A stretch of DNA of 64,000 bases from Montifringilla adamsi (GCA_017590115.1 JAGGNK010003224.1:262649-326648), one strand, 5' to 3'. Positions 54,601 through 62,432 are shown, counted from the stretch's first letter. Program-made: numbers and translations. Notes: generated by a model not told the origin, from the letters alone.

Positions 54601-55651
54601 TAAAATTTCTGAATGGTGAGAATATGTATATTTTTAAATAAAATTCCAATAAAAATTTCTAATCCTGCAGAGATTTAAGACAGAGCATTCAGCATGTATT
54701 TCATTGCTCATGTTTTAAAACACTCTCATTACAGAAGGAATTAAGGAAATACTTCAAACCTTTCACACATCAAAACAGAAATAAGATATGGAAGTGTTCA
54801 GGCTGACTTATCCTTGGAACATAAGAGAAGAATGATGGTTCTGAAGGATTTTAGTATCTTCTGTATTTTCTCCTCCTGTAGATATGTGGCTGAGAAGCCT
54901 TCAATTTTATTCTTTTTTTTAGAAGCATCTTTTTTGTCTACATGGTTTTAGTTAATCATATTTGTAGTACTTTTGCAAAACTTTGGGGCTTTTTTTTTAT
55001 TTTATTTTTTAAGAAATACAGCTTGTAACTGCATTCTTTTTAAAATAAACATAAGTAGCCTTGTTTTCCTAGACTTAGTAGAAAGGCTTACTGCTACTGC
55101 CCTCAGGTAAAAAAATGCAACCAATAAAAAGTGAAAATTACACTTGATATAGTTAATACATCTTTTTCCAACCCCCATTCATTATCACCGTTTTGTCTTT
55201 GCCTGATTCTTTCAGTTCAATGCTAAATTGGCAAGAGCTCAGGATAAAACCACCAAGTCCTTTTCGGAGGCTTCAGTCTTACCACACAGTATCTATCGAA
55301 GGGTAGGTGCTTTCATAGTGTGTAGCACACAGATACTGTTTCAGGGTGTTTGAAGCAGGAGATCTCTGGGGTTTCTCTCCATGTGTTCTCTCCCACACAC
55401 CCCTCCCACCTCTACACAATTCAATTCATAGAATCACAGAATAATTTAAGGTAGAAAAGGTTTTTAAGATGAACTCCCAACTGTCATGGCTCTTGACATA
55501 CTGATACTACTGCGGGCAAGCAACAATGAAAAGCAACATGTGAGGTGTTATTACAGAATTGTTAACCTGGAAAATTAAACTAGAACTGACATCACTACAT
55601 CACTGACACTGATATAATACTCTGCGTATGTTTTTGGGGTTTTTTTGGTTT

Positions 55652-55689
<38 letters not shown>

Positions 55690-56059
55690 GATTAAGATTT
55701 TGGGATGAGAAAAAACACAGATNNNNNNNNNNNNNNNNNNNNNNNNNNNNNNNNNNNNNNNNNNNNNNNNNNNNNNNNNNNNNNNNNNNNNNNNNNNNNN
55801 NNNNNNNNNNNNNNNNNNNNNNNNNNNNNNNNNNNNNNNNNNNNNNNNNNNNNNNNNNNNNNNNNNNNNNNNNNNNNNNNNNNNNNNNNNNNNNNNNNNN
55901 NNNNNNNNNNNNNNNNNNNNNNNNNNNNNNNNNNNNNNNNNNNNNNNNNNNNNNNNNNNNNNNNNNNNNNNNNNNNNNNNNNNNNNNNNNNNNNNNNNNN
56001 NNNNNNNNNNNNNNNNNNNNNNNNNNNNNNNNNNNNNNNNNNNNNNNNNGGTTTTTTTT

Positions 56060-56100
<41 letters not shown>

Positions 56101-56404
56101 GCTTAAGACTTTGGGATGGCAGAAAACCAGGATTCTGGGGAAATACTTTTTGTAATTTTGTGATACAAAATACCAAGGAAAATATTCTTATTAGAATATA
56201 TCTTACTTGCAGTAGTAAAATGTATTGTTACATAATTTTATGTGATGTTTAAGAATGAAGCCTTTGCCTGCACTTTTACAGAAGCTGCAGCATCTCCAGG
56301 AAGAGAAAAACAAGGAAATTGAAATTCTCCGAAACACAATAAGAGACTTGGAGCAACGTCTTAATAAAGGCCAAGACCTGCCCTTCAAACGGAGGAGATT
56401 CTGA
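43088..56404 (+). CDS. CCDC152: Coiled-coil domain-containing protein 152 (CCDC152)
   Basis: The join is 43088-43174, 44248-44353, 50681-50749, 51811-51875, 53343-53445, 54150-54277, 55216-55302, 56282-56404. It totals 768 nt, or 255 residues plus TGA, with all phases consistent. The human protein has 254 residues and the same architecture: start MNHSDEETMKKTSVVNLDKL, a nearly continuous Glu/Lys/Leu-rich heptad coiled coil, VLPHSIYRR, then NKEIEILRNTIRDLEQRL and a basic KRRRF end. The molecular function is not established. In human, RNA from this locus has been reported to lower SELENOP translation. It is convergent with SELENOP, and its poly(A) signal lies 24 bp from that of SELENOP. Confidence 0.96.
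43175..44247 (+). other. CCDC152: CCDC152 intron after coding exon 1
   Basis: About 1.1 kb of AT-rich intron, with an antisense CR1 remnant at 43487-43620. Confidence 0.88.
43487..43620 (-). mobile_element. CR1 LINE 3' remnant
   Basis: It starts with cacagaatcacagaatcgtg and continues gctggaagggaccttacaga, the antisense CR1 terminus. It is truncated within about 130 bp. Confidence 0.88.
44248..44353 (+). CDS. CCDC152: CCDC152 coding exon 2 (residues 30-65)
   Basis: The acceptor is ccaattttctag and the donor gtaagt. It encodes KISEINDANNLLIHQLEKCN and then RLLTLSQSKEESVKE, the first coiled-coil block. It leaves one base (G) for the next exon. Confidence 0.93.
47185..47365 (+). mobile_element. 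CR1 LINE 3' end
   Basis: It contains aaggttgtggagtcgccccc, the gagaggttgggccagatcac segment and the terminal repeat ggttctgtgattctgt. Sense orientation, 5' truncated. Confidence 0.9.
47786..47852. repeat. Local direct and inverted repeat cluster
   Basis: The unit atgtggtattcagagt occurs at both ends. Shorter attcagag copies lie between them, along with an inverted attcagactctgaat. It is a small replication-slippage-type rearrangement. Confidence 0.8.
48521..48602. repeat. A-rich homopolymer tract
   Basis: About 80 bp of almost pure A broken by single C or CC bases, within a CCDC152 intron. An antisense phenylalanine-rich ORF here is purely a product of this tract. Confidence 0.95.
50681..50749 (+). 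CDS. CCDC152: CCDC152 coding exon 3 (residues 65-88)
   Basis: The acceptor is tttctttcag and the donor gtaaag. It encodes ECSALQNVIKGLTQTIENQC and NVK. Phases 1 to 1 fit both neighbours. Confidence 0.92.
50750..51810 (+). other. CCDC152: CCDC152 intron after coding exon 3
   Basis: About 1.1 kb, very AT-rich, with no recognised element. Confidence 0.88.
51811..51875 (+). CDS. CCDC152: CCDC152 coding exon 4 (residues 88-109)
   Basis: The acceptor is gtttatgtag and the donor gtatgt. It encodes DENDRLKGTIHILEDKLKTC and EE. It matches the length of the corresponding human block. Confidence 0.92.
51876..53342 (+). other. CCDC152: CCDC152 intron after coding exon 4
   Basis: About 1.5 kb. A GC-richer patch at 52.65-52.80 kb has no identity I recognise. 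Nothing else to report. Confidence 0.85.
53343..53445 (+). CDS. CCDC152: CCDC152 coding exon 5 (residues 110-144)
   Basis: The acceptor is ttacatttacag and the donor gtaagt. It encodes EYKDQIEKLMTEIKNKEEDH followed by KLEITQLNCDTRKK. It leaves one base (T). Confidence 0.92.
53446..54149 (+). other. CCDC152: CCDC152 intron after coding exon 5
   Basis: About 0.7 kb of AT-rich intron. It contains a perfect 15-bp hairpin at 53942-53979. Confidence 0.88.
53942..53979. repeat. Perfect 15-bp inverted repeat, 8-nt loop
   Basis: The arm ttttaaaaagacacc at 53942-53956 is the exact reverse complement of ggtgtctttttaaaa at 53965-53979, with loop atcttact. It is short for a microRNA precursor. It may be the remnant of a palindromic DNA transposon end or chance. 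Confidence 0.9.
54150..54277 (+). CDS. CCDC152: CCDC152 coding exon 6 (residues 144-186)
   Basis: The acceptor is tgtgttgctag and the donor gtatgc. It encodes FEVKEMEYREERERKELEIL, then ELTRQLKIQNEEKQNEIIKL and QIE, the most charged part of the coiled coil and colinear with human. The ATG of the longer open frame at 54020 is intronic. Confidence 0.93.
54278..55215 (+). other. CCDC152: CCDC152 intron after coding exon 6
   Basis: About 0.9 kb of AT-rich sequence. No element recognised. Confidence 0.88.
55216..55302 (+). CDS. CCDC152: CCDC152 coding exon 7 (residues 187-215)
   Basis: The acceptor is gattctttcag and the donor gtaggt. It encodes FNAKLARAQDKTTKSFSEAS and VLPHSIYRR, one of the best conserved segments of the family. 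Phase 0 on both sides. Confidence 0.93.
55425..55500 (-). mobile_element. Short CR1 3' remnant
   Basis: The text catagaatcacagaataatt is a decayed antisense CR1 end, followed by ~60 bp of weak similarity. Confidence 0.6.
55629..56135. repeat. Assembly gap flanked by duplicated poly-T block
   Basis: Left flank: a long T-run, then ggattaagattttgggatga at 55689-55708, then Ns at 55723-56049. Right flank: another long T-run, then the near-identical aggcttaagactttgggatg at 56099-56118 with matching continuation (agaaaacc-agga). The gap closes on an unresolved homopolymer. Confidence 0.9.
56282..56404 (+). CDS. CCDC152: CCDC152 coding exon 8 (residues 216-255, stop)
   Basis: The acceptor is tgcacttttacag. 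It encodes KLQHLQEEKNKEIEILRNTI, RDLEQRLNKGQDLPF, KRRRF and TGA at 56402-56404. It is very close to the human C-terminus. Confidence 0.96.
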   Translation, partial: KLQHLQEEKNKEIEILRNTIRDLEQRLNKGQDLPFKRRRF

Positions 56405-56449
56405 GTAAATTATTTAAAGTATTTCAGTGTTTCAAATTCTGCATCTCAA

Positions 56450-56455
56450 AATAAA
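56450..56455 (+). terminator. CCDC152: CCDC152 poly(A) signal
   Basis: AATAAA 46 nt after the stop codon, with a GU/U-rich stretch (gtatgttttatt, 56473-56484) about 20 nt downstream. The predicted 3' end is near 56465-56480. Confidence 0.8.
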
Positions 56456-56478
56456 AACAAGATATGAAGAAAGTATGT

Positions 56479-56484
56479 TTTATT
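56479..56484 (-). terminator. SELENOP: SELENOP poly(A) signal
   Basis: AATAAA on the - strand (tttatt on +) lies ~1.14 kb after the SELENOP stop. The U-rich ttgtttttattttgag follows immediately. It lies 24 bp from the oppositely oriented CCDC152 signal. Confidence 0.8.
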
Positions 56485-56555
56485 GAAAACACTCTTGTCA
56501 AACATTCCAAAGGCATGCATTCTGTGTACATTCAAAGCTACTCTCTTGCTAATCA

Positions 56556-56632
56556 GCATTCACAATAAAAAGATTCAGGTTTTGTAGGAGTAGTAATTTC
56601 CCTATTAAACCATCATTAATTATGGTGTATGC
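56556..56632 (-). promoter_or_regulatory. SELENOP: SECIS element 2 of SELENOP
   Basis: Read on the - strand, the quartet AUGA (56616-56613) is followed by 13 nt, then AAA (56599-56597), then the UGA partner (56577-56575). Helix II pairs GGUUU with AAACC and UAGG with CCUA. Below the core, helix I pairs GCAU with AUGC, AC with GU and AUAA with UUAU. Spacing and AAA loop fit the eukaryotic SECIS consensus. SELENOP is the known vertebrate selenoprotein mRNA with two SECIS elements; this is the distal one. Folded by eye only. Confidence 0.8.
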
Positions 56633-57256
56633 TTTCATAGCAGTTTTCTTTTCATGAATATTCTCTTCTTCATCCAGGAATTCTTCAAACAACTGGATTT
56701 ACTTCCATTCAGTTAATCAAACATTAGGAATGCTAGGCTATAGACAGAGAAGTTATACAGGTTTAAGTAGTATATTATGTTAATTGATGCAGATTGCTAA
56801 TTGATACAGACTTATCCAATTCAGCACTGTTATAAACAAAGATCAACATTACACCAAGATTAAACTTGTTTCATCCCACGCTCTTTTTGATTCTGACTCT
56901 CAGTTGTTGACAATACTTCTCACTTCAGGATGATCTAATTGATTTCGTAGGATTTTACGTGCTGTAGCAGTATTTATTAATGGACCCTCTTACTGTATCT
57001 AAGAGCCACAAAGCTCTTAGCTTTGTTAAGAAAGCTTTGTCAAAGTTAAGTATATCAATCTGTTACTCAAAAATAAAGCAGTTACTGTCTGTATATTACA
57101 TTTTTAATGTGGAATTATTCTGTCACATTGCTTAGGAGTAAGTTTTGCTTGTACATGATTTGTATCCCCAGGTTAGAAAAAAAAAAACTTTCACATCTAT
57201 TGTCTTCTTAATAAAAAATGATTAAAATATCTGTCTTGGTTATCTTCTGTTCTTGA

Positions 57257-57318
57257 TTGCAAAACATCAGACAGGAGCCCCTAGGTCATAGTTTATGCTC
57301 CTGTCCTCACAAATGCAA
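57257..57318 (-). promoter_or_regulatory. SELENOP: SECIS element 1 of SELENOP
   Basis: On the - strand the core is UGUGAG...CUGAUG. The quartet is GUGA (57310-57307) and the partner UGA is at 57269-57267. Helix II is a perfect 9-bp GACAGGAGC/GCUCCUGUC stem. The AAA in the apical loop (57294-57292) lies about 12 nt after the quartet. Helix I contains UUGCA/UGCAA. The position, 309 nt after the stop, suits the proximal SECIS that supports processive decoding of the C-terminal UGAs. The quartet is GUGA rather than the commoner AUGA. Confidence 0.8.
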
Positions 57319-57626
57319 GCAGAAACATATTAGAAGAGAAACAGGAAAGACAAATTAACCAAGAATGCAGACACCTTCCCAGTGGAACTGAAAAACAAAC
57401 TAGGGGTCAACCAAATTCCTTTAAATCATGACACTTTTCACAGATGGAATTTGACAGATATTCAATCATTCTAAGAGCACTGCTCTAAAATACACTTCTG
57501 TGCAATATAGCCATACCTGTCAGCATAATCTTGAATTTGGGGCAACAAAAACACATAATCTGTTCATTTTTCTGCTCTGCTCTACATTAACTGAGTTAGT
57601 GTGACTCCCTTGTTTCTGGAAGGTGC

Positions 57627-58289
57627 TTAGTTTGTTTTTCAGGATCAGTTCCTTGCCTTTTCCTGTCACTGTCAGGTGTCACTAGTTTCACTTGCTCCTG
57701 CTGGTGATGAATGTCAGGCAGCAGAGAGCAGACGGCACTGTCAAGACTCAGTGACGTCCTCTGCTGCCAGCTGCCCGTGTCACCTGCAAGAATTTGGTAG
57801 TGCTCCACGACACTGTCAGGTGACAGAATTCCCTAGCTCTTCAAACAGAAGGTGTCGACAATGACAGGATCAGCTACTAGAGGCAGAGTCTGATCCTGTC
57901 TGCCAATTTCAAGTTAACTGGTTTTTGCAGATGGTTTTCCCTTTCTTTCGTAGTTTTTTATCTTGTGGAATTTCCACAATTTCTCCTGGAGGGGCAGTGT
58001 CTACGTGCTCCTGACTACCTATCTGATCGTGTCTGTGGCGGCCAAAGAGCCTGTGGCGCCAGCCGCTGGGAGGATGATGTCTCTCACTTTCAGCAGCAGC
58101 CTGGTGGTTCTCGTGTTTGGGATCACGACTGCCCTTCTGATGGTGATGGTGGTGGTGGCGGCGGTGGTGGTGTCCATGTCTGTGTGGGTTGCGATGGGAA
58201 TGCTGGTCTGTCGGCTTGGATTCTATCTCTGACAGCTCTTCAACTGCTTTTTTAGTGATGTTTTCACAAACACCATCAGTATCAGGCTC
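57627..58289 (-). CDS. SELENOP: SELENOP coding exon 5: His-rich linker and Sec-rich tail
   Basis: The acceptor is ctgttttgcag in phase 0. It begins EPDTDGVCENITKKAVEE, runs through a His-rich segment with a run of six His, and meets its first TGA at 57911-57909. Ten TGA codons lie in frame before TAA: 57911, 57872, 57818, 57782, 57743, 57716, 57674, 57668, 57647, 57641 (first base). No TAA or TAG interrupts. Residues between them (SCHCRHLLFEELGNSVT, QCRGALPNSCR, EDVTES, RLLSAA) are colinear with mammalian SELENOP, so the region is genuinely coding. The tail is the Sec-supply domain recognised by the receptor LRP8. Confidence 0.95.
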
Positions 58290-61200
58290 CTGCAAAACAG
58301 ATGCTTGCATTAAGTACAGGGCACTGTATTCAATTAAACTAGAGGTAAAGTATTAACTGACATTTTTGCAGAGCATAAAAGGCACTTTTAAGTTATTTGT
58401 GCTATTTTGCTGAACATATGAACATATCAAAATAGCCTTGTGCTGTCACACCACTGTCAACTAGACAGGGCTTTTTAGCAATTATCATTCCAGTAATTGA
58501 TAATAACAAGTATTCTTATCCTAGATCCTACATCTGACCTGTCTGTGGTCTACATTTAGCCAGAATGCTGCACAATGGGATCAAAAATTATTATTTTGTT
58601 GAACTTCCATGAAGTATGTACATTTCTTGACGATTCTTCAAAGTATTTCTGGTCTTGAATGATTCATTAAAGAAAGCTACCCTTCTTTCATAATTTGCCA
58701 CCTTGTATTATCACTTTTTTAAAATAACTCCTATAGACTGTGTTTAGATGCAAACTATAATGAATAGTAATGCAAGCCAGCTTGAGTTTGATTCCTGGGT
58801 TTTAAAAAAAATATGTACTTACCCATCCCACAAAATTAGAGTAGTTAATTGCTCACTACCTCTATAGCTCTACAAACAGAATTATTCTCCAAGATTTCAT
58901 TTACATTTCTGACAATTACTTGCATTTCTATCAAGGACAGAAATTCATATAATCAATCAGTCTATTAGAAATCAAATCTAATTTGCTTAGAAAAATGTTT
59001 AAAAGCTATCTGTCAAGATGCATGAAATGTGTAAATTTGAAATCATATATTTTTGGATTAATCACACTGACATAATTTTTAAGTACCAATCAAATCCACT
59101 TTTCTATTATACACAGAATGAGACAAGAAAATACCATGTAAGAGCAGTTTCCACACTTGTTTTCACAGTATGCAATCTTAATGGATTCTTCCACATACTG
59201 AAAATGCAGGAAGGAGTAGGGCATACCCAGATGATATACGAGACGGCCGCATCTAAGGAGAGAAAGAACCCTGTGGTTACAAATGCCTACAACTAAATCT
59301 CTCTTACGGTATCTCACTTTACTTGAATCAAACCACGCAAACTGTACAGTTCCACAGGGAGTGTTTCTGTTCCAGTTCACAGGAAAATCCTTACAAATTC
59401 TTGCCTGCTCACCTGCACTGGCCAGGATGAGAAGCATGATTGGCTGATGTGGTAGCTGCACTGCCAGAAGCCTGTCCTTTAGTGGCACTTGAGACTGAGA
59501 GAGGTGCACTCCTTACAGACCCATTGGGATAATGAGAAGGGGTCTTTGCAGAGTGGTTGCTGCATTCTTACCATGTGTTTTTTATGCAACCTGACAGGTA
59601 TTGTGACTGAGATGGGCACTGCGGTGCACCTGCATTACTGATTTATTGTGAATGGGGGGATTGTTATGGGGCCTGCTGGCCCCATGTCTGCACTTGAGGG
59701 TTCTGATAAGCACTTGACTACACAACTGATCTGCTCAAAGGAGCTGGAGAAAATGCAGAACCTGTACACACGGGCAGCTCGTTCACTGTCAACACACAGT
59801 CCCTGGCCTTAGCTCCCCACATGCGGACTGCACATTTAGGACCAGCAGCAAGCAAAGCTTTCGTGGCTAAGGCACAGTAAGAACACAGACTCCTGTTCAT
59901 GGATCACAGCCAGGCTAGTGCTTACCCAATTCATAATGTTCACATACCCTGTGTGTCAACAACACAGAACTGGTCAACCTTTCAAATGCTCTGGGCAAGG
60001 TGTCTGGGCCCCCTCCCAGATGAAATAAAGCACTGTTCTGTTTGTCTGTTGTATGACATCAGCCTTCATTACTTGGGCATATTTGCTGCTGCAACATTCA
60101 AGATCATTCATTCCACTGCTAGTTTCATCCCACAAACCTAATGTAGCTAATTCGCTTAAATTCATCACATTACAGAAAAATAATAACTTTCTAACTCTAT
60201 TAATCTTATGTATGGCTTAGTATGAACCTGGAATGTTCATTACAGTAATATAAAGTAACAAGGATAGACATGTTTCAAGAGTAGGATTTTTCAAGTAACT
60301 GCCATCATATCAAAATGGAAAAATTGGGATTTCAACTACAGTTCCTACTGGTGCTGCCAAAATACACTTGTGACAGAAACCTATATCAAAAAGCAATTTT
60401 CTTCTGAAGTTTTAAGTTTTACCTTAAAGAAAAGAAAACTAATTTTTCTTATGTATACATGGCATTTTCAACAACTCTCATCAAAAAGTTTCCATGGCAT
60501 AAAAGATTCTACTTTGATATGCATGGATGTAATGAAGTTATCTGAAAATAAAAACACTACAAAACCATGAACATGTTACCAGATTTTACACTCACTTTTG
60601 TTCATCTAAATCCACAGTAATTATAAAGAAAAAAAAAATTATTCCAAAATTACTTATGCAAAAGCAGATTTTGCTTTTGTAGCTTCATTTTTCCAGTAAA
60701 TGTAATTTCCACTTTATGTAGTTCAACTTAGAAGCTGAGTATGATGTTTTTGTTACTTTCAGATCAATGTAATAATACAGAGATTTGCAAATCATAACAC
60801 AAAATATATGCAAATATTTTCCCATGTTTGTCTGTAAGCACACACCTGTCATAGATGAGAAAGTCATCCTTGTTTCCATTTAAAGTAGTCCAGACATCCT
60901 CTTGCTGCTCATCTTGCTGGTAGACAGTAATGTAGTCTGAAACACGTTCTTTTAGTAGGTGAAATTCCCTCCGGGATTGAGCTCCCTGATGGTTGACAAT
61001 CACATACGAGATGTTGACCAATCCTTCATTCTCTAACTTTACTCGCAGGTCCTCCAAACTAGTGGGAATGTAAAGAAGCAAGACCATAAATCATTACAGA
61101 ATCATGAGATTTGACACAAAAGTTAATATGCTCCATCTTGCTTTTATTACAGATGCATGATGTGGAGTTTCTTCCCTTTCATTTGTATTTTTCCCATGGA

Positions 61201-62419
61201 ATTGCTCTAGAAATCTTTTATTTTTCAGTTATGGGAAATAGTCTAGAATGTGGAAGATTCTTTAAATTTTTTCTAAAATTAAGAACCAAACCAAATTACC
61301 TTGAAAGCCAAACAAAAAGCCCACTTTTAACTTCGACGGAGCCACAGATTTACCACTATGTTTTTAAATCAAATTCTTAATAAACTTGCAAAGCCTATTA
61401 TGATATGTAAGTTGTGCAGCCTAGAGGGGCAAACTAAGGTGTACTCACTGTCACTAAAATCCAAATCTGAAACTGGTACTATGAATTTTTAAGCCAAAAT
61501 AATTTCACAAATCCTAAATGAATTTATCTGAAGATAAAAACTTTATGGAATTCCTGTTTGGCTCAGCTTGAAATTATTACTGTTATTGTCATGATAGCTA
61601 ATTATTTGCAAGGAGTAAGTTCTAGAAAATAGAGCACCAATGTCCCAGGTCTTGGACGAAAACCTAACCTTCCTTGAATGCTTCATAAATTTTTTGACAG
61701 GACATTATTTACCTTAACTTCTGGATTTTTAAAATATATGTGGGATCTCTGAACACAGGCTGAAAAGCCACATGAAAAGCACATGTTTTGGTTTCTTTTT
61801 TTCCCCTACAGGTCTTACATAAGAAATCAGTGATCACTGATCTCTCTATTTCAGGTGACTCTAACCACGTTAAGGAATTGTGATATTTCTTGGCTTCACC
61901 ATTTTTTACGACACTAATCATCTGTTGCTGTTTCTGTCAGGTGTTCCTGTGGTTTTGCTTTCATTAATGTCAAATTGGTCGTGCCATTTATTATGTTGTA
62001 AACCTAATTTGGAGAAGACAATCTGCCAGTCGGGAGTAGGTTAAAAGATAAAGAATCTTACCCACTGGCACAGAGCCCCTCTGCTGATAGTGAGCCAGGT
62101 CACTGGGTCACACATGCCAGCTGTGATGGTGGCACTTGGGCAGCTAGATTTCATGGAGTGCATCTGTGGCAGGGCACAGGTAGCATTCTCAGCTGGATAA
62201 CACAAATCGGGACGAGATCCACGCTTACCTGGAAGCCTGCCGCAGGCACAACAATCAGCTAGCCTGGAGGAGAGCCACCACTGTCACCGAGCCTCGGGAG
62301 CTCCACATCGGGTCCTCCTCCCCAATACGCCATTCTGGGGGCTCCTGGCAGTTCTGGGTCTCTGTCCCTCCTCCTGGGAGGAGACAGAGGGCCAGAACTA
62401 GCCCCAGACCTGCCCACAT
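57627..62419 (-). CDS. SELENOP: Selenoprotein P (SELENOP), 11 predicted selenocysteines
   Basis: SELENOP is the secreted plasma glycoprotein that carries selenium from liver to brain and testis. The join on the - strand is 62419-62229, 61058-60846, 59252-59135, 58289-57627: 1185 nt, 394 residues, stop TAA at 57629-57627. It has a signal peptide (MWAGLGLVLALCLLPGGG) and a thioredoxin-like N-domain with U55-LLC58 (UxxC). Conserved blocks are LEDLRVKL, DDFLIYDRCGRLVYHL and IAYCENKCGNCS. A His-rich segment at residues 204-224 precedes a Sec-rich tail. In-frame TGA codons fall at residues 55, 301, 314, 332, 344, 357, 366, 380, 382, 389 and 391. Sequence around them aligns with human SELENOP (CHCRHL, ESxQxR, AAU, UxU pairs). 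Ordinary ORF calling would stop at T300. Two SECIS elements follow in the 3' UTR. Confidence 0.97.
58290..59134 (-). other. SELENOP: SELENOP intron 4
   Basis: About 0.85 kb, AT-rich. No recognised element. The donor at its start (gtattt) is weak. Confidence 0.88.
59135..59252 (-). CDS. SELENOP: SELENOP coding exon 4 (118 nt)
   Basis: The acceptor is tctctccttag. A first base completes Arg, then CGRLVYHLGMPYSFLHFQYV and EESIKIAYCENKCGNCSYM. The donor gtattt deviates from consensus at +4 to +6, but phase, length and homology all require it. It carries an NCS sequon. Confidence 0.94.
59253..60845 (-). other. SELENOP: SELENOP intron 3
   Basis: About 1.6 kb. A GC-richer stretch at 59.5-60.05 kb contains no gene or repeat I can name. 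The rest is AT-rich. Confidence 0.85.
60846..61058 (-). CDS. SELENOP: SELENOP coding exon 3 (213 nt)
   Basis: The acceptor is attcccactag and the donor gtgtgt. It encodes LEDLRVKLENEGLVNISYVI, VNHQGAQSRREF, VYQQDEQQEDVWTTLNGNKD and DFLIYD. This is the body of the thioredoxin-like domain, with an NIS sequon. An upstream in-frame Met is intronic. Confidence 0.96.
61059..62228 (-). other. SELENOP: SELENOP intron 2
   Basis: About 1.2 kb. It is GC-richer close to exon 2 and AT-rich elsewhere. No recognised element. Confidence 0.85.
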
Positions 62420-62432
62420 GGCTGGGCTTTAC
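62229..62432 (-). CDS. SELENOP: SELENOP exon 2: start codon, signal peptide and first Sec
   Basis: The acceptor is ctgtcttctcag, with 13 nt of leader before the ATG at 62419-62417. It encodes the signal peptide, then QEPPEWRIGEEDPMWSS, GSVTVVALLQAS-U-LLCLRQAS. The TGA for Sec55 is at 62257-62255. The donor is gtaagc in phase 2. Because of the TGA, this exon is invisible as an open frame. The start was chosen for its signal peptide and for colinearity with human SELENOP. Confidence 0.94.
62235..62247 (-). promoter_or_regulatory. SELENOP: Hairpin 7 nt downstream of the Sec55 UGA
   Basis: The segment GCCUGCGGCAGGC folds as GCCUG-CGG-CAGGC. A compact GC stem just 3' of a Sec UGA resembles a selenocysteine redefinition element, known for example in SELENON. 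Function here is inference. Confidence 0.4.

Larger units (their letters stand above)
55303..56281 (+). other. CCDC152: CCDC152 last intron, containing an N gap
   Basis: It holds a CR1 remnant at 55425-55500, two poly-T tracts and 327 Ns (55723-56049). Its true length is unknown, and the sequence on either side of the gap may be duplicated. Confidence 0.85.

Noticed and set aside
55595..56252. Long frames of 131-200 codons on both strands
   Set aside because: They are created by Ns and homopolymer tracts around the assembly gap.
57267..57290. AUGA-UGA pair (atgacc...ctgatg) as an alternative SECIS core
   Set aside because: The spacing is too short and there is no AA in an apical loop; the GUGA-based fold around it is far better.
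57596..57808. 70-codon - strand frame overlapping the Sec-rich tail
   Set aside because: It is in a different frame from the conserved SELENOP reading and has no homology.
57963..58255. Two ~90-codon + strand frames opposite SELENOP
   Set aside because: They are antisense shadows of the His-rich SELENOP exon; the sense strand is clearly the coding one.
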